Shown: one piece after another, positions 1 through 8,510 of the stretch | Layout of the letters: every line of letters starts with the position of its first letter | How positions within the stretch are numbered: the first letter of the stretch is position 1 | Origin: Candidatus Rokuibacteriota bacterium | Lineage (GTDB): Bacteria > Methylomirabilota > Methylomirabilia > Rokubacteriales > CSP1-6 | Reading direction: 5' to 3' | Assembly: GCA_005887895.1 (NCBI GenBank) | Contig: VBPC01000170.1 | Coordinates: forward strand, 1 to 53,764 | DNA: 53,764 bases | Translations under genes and position numbers: made by a program | Notes under the pieces: model-generated | Told to the model about the DNA's origin: nothing | Databases searched by the model: none | Seen by the model: the letters and a program-made list of their open reading frames with translations, nothing else

Positions 1-209
1 ACCAGCTCGATGTTGGCGAACGTGCTTTCCTGGTGGGGATCGAGGCTCGGCGGGTCGGCGCCGATCACCGCGAGCAGGACGCCGCCCCGGCGCGGCGTCT
101 CCGCCGCCTGGAGCGCGATCGAGCCCCCCGCCACGACGACCGAGGCGACCAGGAGGGCGAAGGCACCGACGGTGAACAGCCTCGGGAGACATCGGACTCC
201 GGTCGTCAT
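1..209 (-). CDS. Peptide/solute ABC transporter substrate-binding protein, N-terminal part (runs off the window)
   Basis: The minus strand opens with an ATG at 209 preceded by a GGAGGT Shine-Dalgarno about 8 nt upstream. The 69 codons inside the window give a basic N-terminus, a hydrophobic signal-peptide core (VGAFALLVASVVVAGG) and then the mature start PRRGGVLLAVIGADPPSLDP. The RGGxL...ADPPSLDPH pattern is the classic beginning of the SBP_bac_5 family, extracytoplasmic binding proteins for oligopeptides, nickel or other solutes. The gene is cut by the window edge, so length, ligand and partner permeases cannot be judged. It is divergent from the FAH-family gene at 354. Confidence 0.8.
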   Translation of the reverse strand, partial: MTTGVRCLPRLFTVGAFALLVASVVVAGGSIALQAAETPRRGGVLLAVIGADPPSLDPHQESTFANIEL

Positions 210-315
210 GTGACACCTCCGCGGACGTGGAACGCGAACAGTGCGGGAGGCCGGCCTTGAGTACCGGTTACGCACACATAGCGCCGCGTCGTCCTGCCTG
301 TCAAGCCGGGGCCGC

Positions 316-344
316 TTGACGAGCGCGGGCGGTCGGCTCACGAT
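316..344 (+). promoter_or_regulatory. Candidate sigma70-type promoter before the FAH-family gene
   Basis: TTGACG at 316-321 is followed after 17 nt by CACGAT at 339-344. The -10 match is weak (3 of 6). The start codon at 354 lies 9 nt after the -10 and no Shine-Dalgarno is visible, so the transcript would have little or no leader. Inference only. Confidence 0.3.
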
Positions 345-353
345 CAGTCGCTG

Positions 354-1289
354 ATGAAGCTGGTCCTGTTCGAGACGCGTGGAGCCGGAAACGCCAGTCC
401 CGGCGTGCTGACCGAGCGCGGCGTCGTCGGCATCGGCGACGCCGTGCCGGCGGGCCACACGCCGCAGGCGACGATGCAGCGGATCATCGACGACTTCGTG
501 ACGCTGCGCCCGGCGCTGGAGCGGCGCGCCCGCGACGGCCGCGCCGTTTCGCTCGAGCACGTGCGGCTGCGCGCGCCGCTGCCAAGGCCGGGCAAGATCC
601 TGGCGTGCATCGCCAACTACTGGGAGCACGGCGCGCTCGAGGCGCGACCGCTCAACATGTTCCTCAAGAACCCCGACGCGGTGATCGGGCCGGGCGACAC
701 CATCGTGCTCCCCGAGCTCACCGAGCCGTGGATCTTCATGCACGAGGCCGAGCTGGCCCTCGTCATGAAGGGCCCGGCCAAGGCGGTGACGCAGGCGGGC
801 TGGCGCGACGCCGTGTTCGGCTACACGGGGATGATCGACGTGTCGGCGCGCGGCGAGGGCCGGCGGACCTGGAAGGCGGGCTCCTGGCTCGGCAAGTCGT
901 TCGACACGTTCGCGCCGATCGGGCCGTGCATCGCCACGCTCGACGAGATCGCCGATCCCAACGACGTGCACGTGCAGTTCTGGGTGGACGGCCAGCTCCG
1001 GCACAACTACAACACCGACGACATGGAGCACCTGGTGCCGGAGCTGGTCGAGTTCGCGACGTCGATCATGACGCTCAATTCCGGCGACCTCATCGCCTGC
1101 GGGACCAACCACGAGGGGCTCGGGCCGCTGCAGGACGGCGAGATCGTGGACTTCGAGATCCACGGCATCGGCCGCATGCGGCTCTCGGTGCGCGATCCGC
1201 TGAAGCGCTCGTGGGAGAAGGGGATCTACATGGGCCCCGACTCGACCAATCCCGAGGCGGTCAGGCGGAATCGGCCCCCGAAGACCTGA
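354..1289 (+). CDS. Fumarylacetoacetate hydrolase (FAH) family protein
   Basis: This 311-residue protein fits FAH-family proteins, which hydrolyse, hydrate or decarboxylate 2-oxo-acid intermediates, often at the end of aromatic meta-cleavage routes. Visible signatures are KILACIANYWEH near residue 81, the metal-binding HEAELALVMKGPAK (residues 130-143), and GYTGMIDVSARGEG followed by GKSFDTFAPIGPCI (156-193), the usual FAH core order. The acidic metal ligands appear intact. ATG 354 gives a natural N-terminus (MKLVLFETRG). There is no signal peptide, so it is cytoplasmic. It stands alone between divergent and unrelated genes. The exact substrate cannot be read from sequence. Confidence 0.88.
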   Translation: MKLVLFETRGAGNASPGVLTERGVVGIGDAVPAGHTPQATMQRIIDDFVTLRPALERRARDGRAVSLEHVRLRAPLPRPGKILACIANYWEHGALEARPLNMFLKNPDAVIGPGDTIVLPELTEPWIFMHEAELALVMKGPAKAVTQAGWRDAVFGYTGMIDVSARGEGRRTWKAGSWLGKSFDTFAPIGPCIATLDEIADPNDVHVQFWVDGQLRHNYNTDDMEHLVPELVEFATSIMTLNSGDLIACGTNHEGLGPLQDGEIVDFEIHGIGRMRLSVRDPLKRSWEKGIYMGPDSTNPEAVRRNRPPKT

Positions 1290-1449
1290 GGATCAGCGCC
1301 GGCACGCCGGTCTCGTAGAGCTCCTCGCCGACGAAGACGGCGCCAAGGACGACGAACCCCGTCTGACCGCCGAGCACGCCGCCGGCGATCGCCGCGGCCG
1401 CGAGCGCGACGACCAGCCGCCGGAGGCCGCGTGCGCGCGACGCGGGAAT
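1261..1449 (-). pseudogene. Possible remnant of a small membrane protein
   Basis: On the minus strand an open frame of 62 codons (1449 to TGA at 1261) encodes a hydrophobic stretch (RRLVVALAAAAIAGGVLGG) followed by GQTGFVVLGAVFVGEELY. The frame begins directly after a TAA and has no ATG, GTG or TTG before an internal GTG, so a normal start is missing. It overlaps the end of the FAH gene by about 29 nt. It may be the tail of a lost gene or chance coding in GC-rich DNA. Confidence 0.22.
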
Positions 1450-1468
1450 TTACGCCGAGACCGTGTGA

Positions 1469-1474
1469 TATCGT
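1469..1474 (+). promoter_or_regulatory. Putative -10 box for leaderless start at 1482
   Basis: TATCGT lies exactly 7 nt before GTG 1482 in an otherwise GC-rich region, and no Shine-Dalgarno precedes the GTG. A TANNNT box at this distance would put the transcript start on the start codon. This is one of four such arrangements in the window (see 5505, 8499 and 36887). Confidence 0.4.
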
Positions 1475-1481
1475 CGCCCGC

Positions 1482-2663
1482 GTGACTGCGGGGCCCCGCG
1501 CCACGATCCGTCGACTATCCCGCGCGTGGTGGCCGCGCCAGCCGGCCGCCGGCGCCGCGCCGGCGGCGGTCTCGCTCGGCGGCGACCGTCCGCTCCGCAT
1601 CCTCTATTACGGTGGCGCCGTCGACTTCGCCGGCACCTGGCGCGGCCACGAGCGCATCCTGGAGGCGCTCGACAGAAGCCGGTTCGACCCGTACGTGTTC
1701 TACTGGCCCGGCGATCGCAACACCCGCCTCGATCGCGTGCGCGGGCTCGTCGGCGACGACCACGTCGTTCCCTTCGCCCGGGCCGCCCGCAAGGGCGGCC
1801 GCTGGCGCGGCTACCGGCCGCGCTCGAGCGACTTCGGCCGGCTCGCCCGCGCGTTCCGCTTCGACATCGTCCACGTCGCGCGGTCGGGCTACTACGAGTG
1901 GCCGCTGATCGAGCGGCTGGCGCCGCTGCACGTGGAGACGAACGTCTTCGGCGCCCGCGACACCCGCGGCGTCCTGGACCGCTCGATCGCGCCCTGCGAG
2001 TACGTGGCGGGGCTGCGCGCTGGCGCCGACGCCGTCGTCTACACGCCCATCCCGCCGCCCGCGCTCACGGGCGAGACGCTGCGCGGGCGGCTGGGCATTC
2101 CCGAGCAGGCGGTCGTGTGTGGGCGGATCGGCCGGCCGGCGAACTTCCATCCGATCGGCCTGGCCAGCTTCGCTCGGCTCGTCGCCGAGTTCCCGCACCT
2201 CCACTACGTGATCGTGGCGCCGTGTGAGCAGGCTCGCTCGTGGGTCGCCACCCACCGCACGCCGAACGTCGCCTTCCTGCCGCCGACGGATGACGACGCG
2301 CGCATCGCGGCCTTCCACCGGACCGTCGACGTGTTCCTCCACTACCGCGCCGATGGGGAGACCTACGGGACGGCGCTGCAGCAGGCGCTCGCCTACGGCA
2401 TCCCGGTGGTCTCGCACTACTCTGGCGTCTACGAGGGCCAGGTCGAGACCATCGGCGATGGCGGCTCGGTGGCGCGGGACGGCGAGGCCTACTACGCCGC
2501 CGCCCGGCGCCTGACGGCCGATCCTGCGCATCGCGCGCTCACCGCCGCCCGAGCGCGCGAGCGGGCGCGAAGCTTCGAGCAGGCGCCGATCGTCAGGCGC
2601 ATCGAGCAGCTCTACCTGGCGTGGCACGCCGAGGCCGTCCGCGGGGTAGACTCTCCGCCATGA
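1482..2663 (+). CDS. GT-B glycosyltransferase (group 1 / GT4-like)
   Basis: The 393-residue product has a GT-B layout. The N-terminal Rossmann half begins at RILYYGGAVDFAGTWRGHER. The C-terminal nucleotide-sugar half contains VCGRIGRPANFHPIGL and the donor-site segment GETYGTALQQALAYGIPVV. In GT4 enzymes this segment carries an E-x7-E pair; here the second acidic residue is replaced by Gln, so catalysis may differ. GTG 1482 is preferred because a -10-like box sits 7 nt upstream; an in-frame start at 1431 would add 17 Arg/Pro-rich residues. It probably transfers a sugar in a surface polysaccharide pathway with the neighbouring glycosyltransferases and epimerase. Acceptor and donor are unknown. 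Confidence 0.8.
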   Translation: MTAGPRATIRRLSRAWWPRQPAAGAAPAAVSLGGDRPLRILYYGGAVDFAGTWRGHERILEALDRSRFDPYVFYWPGDRNTRLDRVRGLVGDDHVVPFARAARKGGRWRGYRPRSSDFGRLARAFRFDIVHVARSGYYEWPLIERLAPLHVETNVFGARDTRGVLDRSIAPCEYVAGLRAGADAVVYTPIPPPALTGETLRGRLGIPEQAVVCGRIGRPANFHPIGLASFARLVAEFPHLHYVIVAPCEQARSWVATHRTPNVAFLPPTDDDARIAAFHRTVDVFLHYRADGETYGTALQQALAYGIPVVSHYSGVYEGQVETIGDGGSVARDGEAYYAAARRLTADPAHRALTAARARERARSFEQAPIVRRIEQLYLAWHAEAVRGVDSPP

Positions 2664-2853
2664 AGATCACCCTCGTCACCATGAGCGCGTGCGCCTGATA
2701 CGCGAGGCGATCTGACGACGCCCATCGCCGCCGGCGAGTACCGCTACGGCATGCATCACGCAGTGGATGAAGGTGGCCGGCATGGCTGAGGCCTCAACCT
2801 GCCGGTGAGCCACCTGGCCTTCGACCAGGCCGCGGTCAAGCAGTACCGCGTGG
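2664..2853 (+). other. Short region of broken coding fragments between two glycosyltransferase genes
   Basis: No intact gene was found. ATG AAG ATC ACC CTC GTC ACC begins a glycosyltransferase-like N-terminus (MKITLVTMSACA) but stops after 12 codons. Further on one frame reads HHAVDEGGRHG, a stop, then GLNLPVSHLAFDQAAVKQ and a stop at about 2857. These look like remnants of a protein-coding sequence with several stops. No family could be assigned. Confidence 0.35.
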
Positions 2854-2964
2854 ATTGAGCGTCTGGACGCCCGCCTCGTCCTCGTCCAGGAGCGCGGCCG
2901 CCACGAAGCCAACCGTGAGTTCCGCGAGGCGCTGTGCCTGCAGCGCGCGCTCGAGCGGCTCGGC

Positions 2965-3756
2965 GTGGACAGCATCGTGTGGGGCCGCGGCTACGACACG
3001 TTCGCACGGCCCATCGAGGAGGTCGCCCGCGACGCCGACGCGGTGCTGCTGGTGGAGAACTACGACGCTGGCTGGGTCCCTGACCTCGGCCGGCTGCGCG
3101 CGCTGCGCGTCTTCTGGAGCATCGACTCGCACGTCGCGCTGGCCGCCCACGTGCGGATGTGCCGGCGCCAGCGGATCCACCTGTTGCTGAACGCGACGGA
3201 GGGCTACCTGCCGCACTTTCGCGCGGCCGGCCGGACGTGCGCGTGGTTCCCCAACGCCTATCCGGCCGATCTGGTCACGCCGCTGCCCGAGGTGCCCAAG
3301 CGCCACGACCTCGGCTTCTGCGGCAACGTCCTCGATCGCGGTCCTTGGCTGGCGGCCCTGCAGGAGGAGTTCGGCCTCCACGTGCTGAGCTTCGACACGC
3401 CGTCGGGCCGGAACCACGAGGCCATTGGCCTCGGCATGGTGCGGGCCGTGAACTCTTTCCGCATGCACTGGAATCGCAACCTGGCCGACGACATCAACTG
3501 CCGCACGTTCGAGACCCTCGGCTGTCACACGCTGTTGCTGACCAATCACACGCCGGGCCTCGAGCGCCTCGTCGACTGCGAGCGCCACCTGGTCGTCTAC
3601 CGCGACCTCGAGGATTGCAAGGCCCGGATCCGCTCGCTGCTCTCTGATCCGGCGCGCATCGAGCGCATCGCCGCCGCCGGCCACGCCCACGCCCGTGCGC
3701 ACCACACCTACGACGTCCGCGCCCGCCAACTCCTCGAGCTCATGAGCACGTTCTGA
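2965..3756 (+). CDS. CgeB-like glycosyltransferase
   Basis: The 263-residue product ends with the CgeB/glycosyl-transferase-1 C-terminal pattern: MHWNRNLADDINCRTFETLG, then LLLTNHTPGLERLVDCERHLVVYRD. In this family that region binds the nucleotide-sugar donor. The N-terminal half includes VLLVENYDAGWVPDLGRLRA and a WSIDSH segment. Homology clearly starts before GTG 2965: the same frame upstream reads ARLVLVQERGRHEANREF from about 2869, and the frame is open back to about 2806, yet it contains no ATG, GTG or TTG. The true start is therefore non-canonical (an ATT lies at 2854) or was lost to an indel. Likely role: sugar transfer in surface glycan synthesis. Confidence 0.75.
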   Translation: MDSIVWGRGYDTFARPIEEVARDADAVLLVENYDAGWVPDLGRLRALRVFWSIDSHVALAAHVRMCRRQRIHLLLNATEGYLPHFRAAGRTCAWFPNAYPADLVTPLPEVPKRHDLGFCGNVLDRGPWLAALQEEFGLHVLSFDTPSGRNHEAIGLGMVRAVNSFRMHWNRNLADDINCRTFETLGCHTLLLTNHTPGLERLVDCERHLVVYRDLEDCKARIRSLLSDPARIERIAAAGHAHARAHHTYDVRARQLLELMSTF

Positions 3757-3784
3757 TCGCCCGTCGAGCACGGCCGGTTACAGC

Positions 3785-3855
3785 GGAGCGCCCCGGCTTT
3801 GCCGGGGCGCTCCGAACGATTGCGGGTATGGGGCCGTTCCGGGGGCCTCCAAGGA
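3785..3855 (-). repeat. Intergenic two-hairpin repeat, copy A (inverted orientation)
   Basis: A perfect 12-bp stem (GGAGCGCCCCGG / CCGGGGCGCTCC) with a 5-nt CTTTG loop spans 3785-3813. Read on the minus strand, this and the flank up to about 3855 match the copies at 23199, 33651, 33738 and 47769: a GGGGCC-rich half, a CGTTCGGAGCGCC junction and a CCCCGGCAAAGCCGGGGCGC hairpin. It lies between the end of a rightward gene and leftward genes, so it may also terminate transcription, although no T-tract follows. Confidence 0.7.
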
Positions 3856-3865
3856 ACACCCTGGC

Positions 3866-4021
3866 CTAGCTGCAGCTCAAACGAGGGCTGATGCCGCGCG
3901 CCAGGAAGGTCAGCGCGGTCGCGTCGCGTCCGGCGCGACGACCAGCTCCGCGTGCCACTCCCTCGCGGCCAGCGCCGCCCGATCCGACAGCGCCGATGTG
4001 GACGACATAGACCGGAAGCAT
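3866..4021 (-). pseudogene. Degraded ORF at the end of the leftward glycosyltransferase set
   Basis: ATG 4021 starts MLPVYVVHIGAVGS, but the rest of this frame is low-complexity Gly/Arg/Ala up to TAG 3866. A second frame over the same bases reads SALSDRAALAAREWHAELVV before a stop. Together they look like a glycosyltransferase-type N-terminus interrupted by frameshifts and truncated after about 45 codons. It lies 7 nt downstream of the gene ending at 4029, where a further operon member would be expected. Confidence 0.35.
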
Positions 4022-4028
4022 CGTCACG

Positions 4029-4781
4029 TTACCTGGCCGCGCCGATCCACAGGCGCTTGATGCGCGAGCCGGTTATCCGCACGTAGTAATAGATATCGAC
4101 TGTCAGCTGGCGGCCTCTGACCTCGAGCGACCGCGGCCCCGCGCCGAAACGCTCCAGCTTCCGCTTCTCGAAGACGCGCCACCCGTGCCACCACGCGCGG
4201 TTGCTGTTCTGCCGCGCGTACGTGTCGTCCGGAGCGTCGAGCGACACTGACACGTGGCGGTGCGGAAACACCAGGTGCCGCGCATCGACGAGCGCGTTCA
4301 TCCCGCGCACGACTTCGGTCAGGTCGTCGTCGGCGAACATTGACATGTACGCCGGGTGATAGATGTAGCCGAGCCGCTGATAGATGCTGCGCGTCAGAAT
4401 CGGAATCGTCAGGATGCGTGCGTCGATGCCGTCGTGCACGAGCACGGCGGCGTCTTTTCTGCCGCCGACGATCTCCGCGAGGCGCAAGTCCCACTGCTCC
4501 GGGCAGCCGAAGTCGTCCGACATCCCGATCAACAGGTCGCCGGTCGCGGCCGCGGCGCCGCGGTTCATCGCGTCGACCATGCGTCTGTTGGGGTGCGCGA
4601 CGAGACGGCTGCCGGAGCGCGCGGCCAGCTGCCTGTAACCGGCGAGATCGGGATCGTCCGCGTCGACGCTGAGGATGTGCTCGATCGGAAGCGTGCCGCT
4701 CGCGTTCGCGCGCCACTCGGCGATCGCGGCCTCCGCGCGGGCCAGCCGTTGCCGCGACGGATGGACGAGGCTGATCATCAT
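4029..4781 (-). CDS. GT-A type glycosyltransferase-like protein
   Basis: The 250-residue product begins MMISLVHPSRQRLARAEAAI and contains LSVDADDPDLAGY, NRRMVDAMNRGAAAATGDLL and IGMSDDFGCPEQWD. This layout is that of GT2-like enzymes: an N-terminal nucleotide-binding beta strand, the N-x-G-A...GD segment and an acidic pair (DD) standing in for the metal-binding DxD. The C-terminal part has FADDDLTEVVRGMNALVDAR and a Trp/Arg-rich tail. Its start overlaps the stop of the upstream gene by 4 bp (ATGA), implying translational coupling. It is cytoplasmic and probably acts in surface glycan assembly. Donor and acceptor are unknown. Confidence 0.7.
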   Translation of the reverse strand: MMISLVHPSRQRLARAEAAIAEWRANASGTLPIEHILSVDADDPDLAGYRQLAARSGSRLVAHPNRRMVDAMNRGAAAATGDLLIGMSDDFGCPEQWDLRLAEIVGGRKDAAVLVHDGIDARILTIPILTRSIYQRLGYIYHPAYMSMFADDDLTEVVRGMNALVDARHLVFPHRHVSVSLDAPDDTYARQNSNRAWWHGWRVFEKRKLERFGAGPRSLEVRGRQLTVDIYYYVRITGSRIKRLWIGAAR

Positions 4782-5497
4782 GCCCGGCTCCCTCGTGACA
4801 GAAGCGGCGCCGTCAACACCCGGCGCACATCTCGCGCCGCCTGGCGCAACCGGCGTTCCAGCGTCGTCGGCCCCGGCAGGAGCGGCCGATCATGCTCGTC
4901 GAACGGTTGCCCGACGTACTCACGCCCCCGCCGCACGGTCGGAAACTTCATGCGCGCGAAGTATTCGTCGTGCTCGATCCACTGACGGCGGAGCCGCGGC
5001 GCGATCGTCTCCGCGAGGAATTCCTGATCGATCTGCCATCGCGCCTCGCGCGGCCGCCCCCCGATCAAGGCGGCGATGTCCGGAAGGATGCCGCCGCGGA
5101 CCCCCCACATGCCACCGAGGATCGGTACATCGTGCATCGGATGGTCCCGCATCACGTGTGCCGGCCGATCCGTGGCGAGCCAGGCGTCGACGGCGGCGCG
5201 CTCGCGCGCGCCGAGCCGCGAATCAGTGTCGCGGAAGATCGCGACATCGACGGCGCGATCTGCGGCGGCGAGAAAGCGCCAGAACATGCCGGTCCAATCG
5301 CCGTCTTCCGTCCTCCGCACGACCTCCACGTGCGGAAATGCCTCGAGGGTTGCGACGGCATCGATCGGCGTCGACGCGCCGCAGTAGAACCGGCAGATCC
5401 ATCCGGGGTATATGCGTGGCCCCAGCTCGGCGTTGCGGATCGCTCCGATCACGTACTTCGGGTCGCGGCCCCAGAGTGAAAACGCGATGATTCGCAC
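4778..5497 (-). CDS. Glycosyltransferase-like protein (GT-A-type, unknown specificity)
   Basis: The 239-residue product begins at GTG 5497 with RIIAFSLWGRDPKYVIGAIR and contains GWICRFYCGASTP, WRFLAAADRAVDVAIFRDTD (an acidic DTD likely serving as the metal-binding DxD) and MRDHPMHDVPILGGMWGVRG. The SLWG..P.Y..GA..N start, DxDSR and GGMWGVR motifs are seen in uncharacterised polysaccharide-cluster glycosyltransferases. GTG 5497 is chosen because homology-like sequence starts there and a TAGGTT box lies 7 nt upstream. Longer versions reaching 5650 add only remnant sequence. It is translationally coupled to the next gene. Confidence 0.65.
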   Translation of the reverse strand: MRIIAFSLWGRDPKYVIGAIRNAELGPRIYPGWICRFYCGASTPIDAVATLEAFPHVEVVRRTEDGDWTGMFWRFLAAADRAVDVAIFRDTDSRLGARERAAVDAWLATDRPAHVMRDHPMHDVPILGGMWGVRGGILPDIAALIGGRPREARWQIDQEFLAETIAPRLRRQWIEHDEYFARMKFPTVRRGREYVGQPFDEHDRPLLPGPTTLERRLRQAARDVRRVLTAPLLSRGSRA

Positions 5498-5504
5498 GGC
5501 GCAT

Positions 5505-5510
5505 AACCTA
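5505..5510 (-). promoter_or_regulatory. Putative -10 box for leaderless start at 5497
   Basis: On the minus strand TAGGTT is separated by 7 nt from GTG 5497, with no Shine-Dalgarno in between. Same geometry as at 1469, 8499 and 36887. Confidence 0.35.
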
Positions 5511-5652
5511 TCACGCGACACGCCGATGCTGCGGGTCATCGTGTGTGCCGCGCGCGCCGACTCATCATCGGCTACCGACGAGTGGCGGCTCGATGTCGTT
5601 CGGGTTGTTCGAGCAGAGCATCGCCGCGACAAACGCCCGGTCGACGGCACCC

Positions 5653-6882
<1,230 letters not shown>

Positions 6883-7170
6883 TCACACCCGGGTTTGACA
6901 CGCAGCCGGAAATCCCTTGAAACTCGCCGGTTCAATCCGGGGCCGGCAATCACCGGGGGCCATCAGCTGCCGCCCCTTCGGCGTGCGCGGGAACTCCACG
7001 TCGCCGATCTTCAGCTCGAACTTCCCCGTGGGATCGTAGGACATCTTCCCTCCCGACCTTTCCGGCGCCGCGCCCGCCCGAGCGAGATTCGGCCGCCAAC
7101 CCATCACGGTGGAGACCGCGCCCAGCGCGGTCACTTGCTCGAGAAAGTCACGCCGCTTGGCGCGATACAT
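6883..7170 (-). pseudogene. Truncated Tat-exported alpha/beta hydrolase
   Basis: ATG 7170 gives MYRAKRRDFLEQVTALGA, a Tat-type signal (RRDFL followed by a hydrophobic stretch). It continues with MSYDPTGKFELKIGDVEFPR and TPKGRQLMA, which matches the start of secreted esterase/alpha-beta hydrolases in which this strand leads into the HGG oxyanion region. Here the frame instead diverges into GDCRPRIEPASF and ends at 6883 after 95 codons, so oxyanion loop, nucleophile and histidine are all missing. The gene appears deleted after its first 60 codons. A short secreted protein cannot be excluded. Confidence 0.55.
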
Positions 7171-7224
7171 GGTCAATGACGACGCCTCCCATGAAGCCCT
7201 GCCGTAGCATAGACGGGAACATGC

Positions 7225-7619
7225 CTACGGCAACGTGACAAGGGTCACGGTGAGCACGACCCACAGGACGAGCAGGCCGAGGATCGGCCGCCTCGCGGCC
7301 ACTCGCCGAGGCAGGAACGGGACGAAGACGTCCCCCAGGGCGACGAGCGCCAGGCCGCCGACGTCCACGAATACCGGGTCGAAGTAGGGATCGCGGCCCC
7401 CGCCGCGGAGGCGGCCGGCCCCCCACATCGCGGTGAAGTCCGCAGGGAAGTGGTGGCGCAGCGTGCCGATCCAGAGCCTCGTCATCCTCACGCCGGGCGG
7501 GGGCGCTCGCAGCCGAGCCAGCCGCCGTCATTCTTCGGTGAACAACGTCACGCACTGCCGCGACGAGCACGTAGAGGCCGCGGCCAGCAGCAGCGTCGCC
7601 ACGATCGCCCCGCTCATTT
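7225..7619 (-). pseudogene. Broken polyprenyl-sugar mannosyltransferase-like (GT87/DUF2029) membrane protein
   Basis: ATG 7619 encodes MSGAIVATLLLAAA and a shifted frame continues LYVLVAAVRDVVHRR, together one N-terminal helix split by an indel. A third open piece (7491-7225) reads LRHHFPADFTAMWGAGRLRG with GGRDPYFDP, resembling the DF..YWGAARL...DPY loop of GT87 integral-membrane glycosyltransferases. It then jumps to a closing helix (LGLLVLWVVLTVTLVTLP). The many middle helices are absent. I read this as an internally deleted, frameshifted gene; the 88-codon piece could alternatively be a real small membrane protein. Confidence 0.4.
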
Positions 7620-7674
7620 CACCCTCGCGCCCAGCCGGCGGTCGCGGGGCGACCCGCGGCAATTCCCTGCGAGG

Positions 7675-8478
7675 TCATGGCCCTCGGCGGCCGCCGGCGA
7701 GGACACGACCGGCCTGGCGGATCTCCTCCGGGTCGAACGGGGGCGACGTCAGGAGGATGAGCCGGTCGACCCCGACGCGATCGAGCATCTGCCGCGCCTT
7801 CGACTCCGCGCGCAGCCAGCGGTCGTCGAGTCCGGCGAACACGCTGACGATGAACCGCGCGGCGTCGCGCCCGGCGGCCGCGTGGGCGTCCCGCGCGCGG
7901 CCCACGAGATCGGCGAGCTGAGGATGGAACGCCTGCGTGTTGAAGCCGTCGCCGTGCCGGCCGGCGATGGCCGCCATGCGCGGGCCGAAGCCGCCGACGA
8001 CGATCGGCGGCGGCGGCTCGGGCCGGAGGAAGCCGTGCTCGCCGGACCACAGCCGGCGCAGCGTGGCGATCGCCTCGACGACGTGGCGCGCGCGCACCTC
8101 GTCGCCCTCGACGGGGCGGCCGATCGCCTCCTGCTCGGCCGCGTACGGCGTGCGGCGGCTGCCGCCGGCGCCCAGGCCCAGCAGGAGCCGTCCGCCCGAC
8201 ACCGCCTGGAACGTCGCCGCCATGTTGGCGAGCACCCCGGGATGGCGGTTGGCGACGTTGAGCACGAGCGGGCCTAGCATGACGCGGCGGGTGATGGCGG
8301 CGAGCGCGGTCAGCGCCGTCCACGCTTCCGGCACGCCGGCCCCGGCGCCGCCGTCGGGATCGCGCAGGTGATCCCACGTCCACAGCCCGTCGAAGCCGGC
8401 CTCCTCGGCGGCGAGGGCGGCCGCGCGCAGGTCGGGCCAGCGGGCGCCCATCGGGATGAGCAGCAGGTCGGTCTTCAT
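7675..8478 (-). CDS. LLM-class (luciferase-like) flavin/F420-dependent oxidoreductase 1
   Basis: The 267-residue TIM-barrel protein has family landmarks: LAAEEAGFDGLWTWDHL near residue 27, MLGPLVLNVANRHPGVLANM, SGGRLLLGLGAG, and PPIVVGGFGPRMAAIAGRHG. These are the bacterial luciferase-like fold positions that bind FMN or coenzyme F420; sequence alone does not say which. At 267 residues it is slightly short, mainly at the insertion loop. It is divergent from the beta-propeller gene at 8511, with about 30 bp between starts. Substrate unknown. It is one of five paralogues in the window. Confidence 0.85.
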   Translation of the reverse strand: MKTDLLLIPMGARWPDLRAAALAAEEAGFDGLWTWDHLRDPDGGAGAGVPEAWTALTALAAITRRVMLGPLVLNVANRHPGVLANMAATFQAVSGGRLLLGLGAGGSRRTPYAAEQEAIGRPVEGDEVRARHVVEAIATLRRLWSGEHGFLRPEPPPPIVVGGFGPRMAAIAGRHGDGFNTQAFHPQLADLVGRARDAHAAAGRDAARFIVSVFAGLDDRWLRAESKARQMLDRVGVDRLILLTSPPFDPEEIRQAGRVLAGGRRGP

Positions 8479-8498
8479 GACGCGCTGGCGGTCGAGAG

Positions 8499-8504
8499 TA
8501 TCAT
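8499..8504 (+). promoter_or_regulatory. Putative -10 box for leaderless start at 8511
   Basis: TATCAT ends 6 nt before ATG 8511, and no Shine-Dalgarno is present. Same geometry as at 1469, 5505 and 36887. Confidence 0.4.
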
Positions 8505-8510
8505 CCGATC

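Noticed and set aside
1515..2627. 370-codon minus-strand frame opposite the first glycosyltransferase
   Set aside because: Shadow frame: composition only, no motif, while the plus strand encodes a clear GT-B enzyme.
3785..3813. Perfect 12-bp hairpin as a rho-independent terminator
   Set aside because: No T-tract follows and it is part of the dispersed repeat, so I list it as a repeat and mention termination only as possible.
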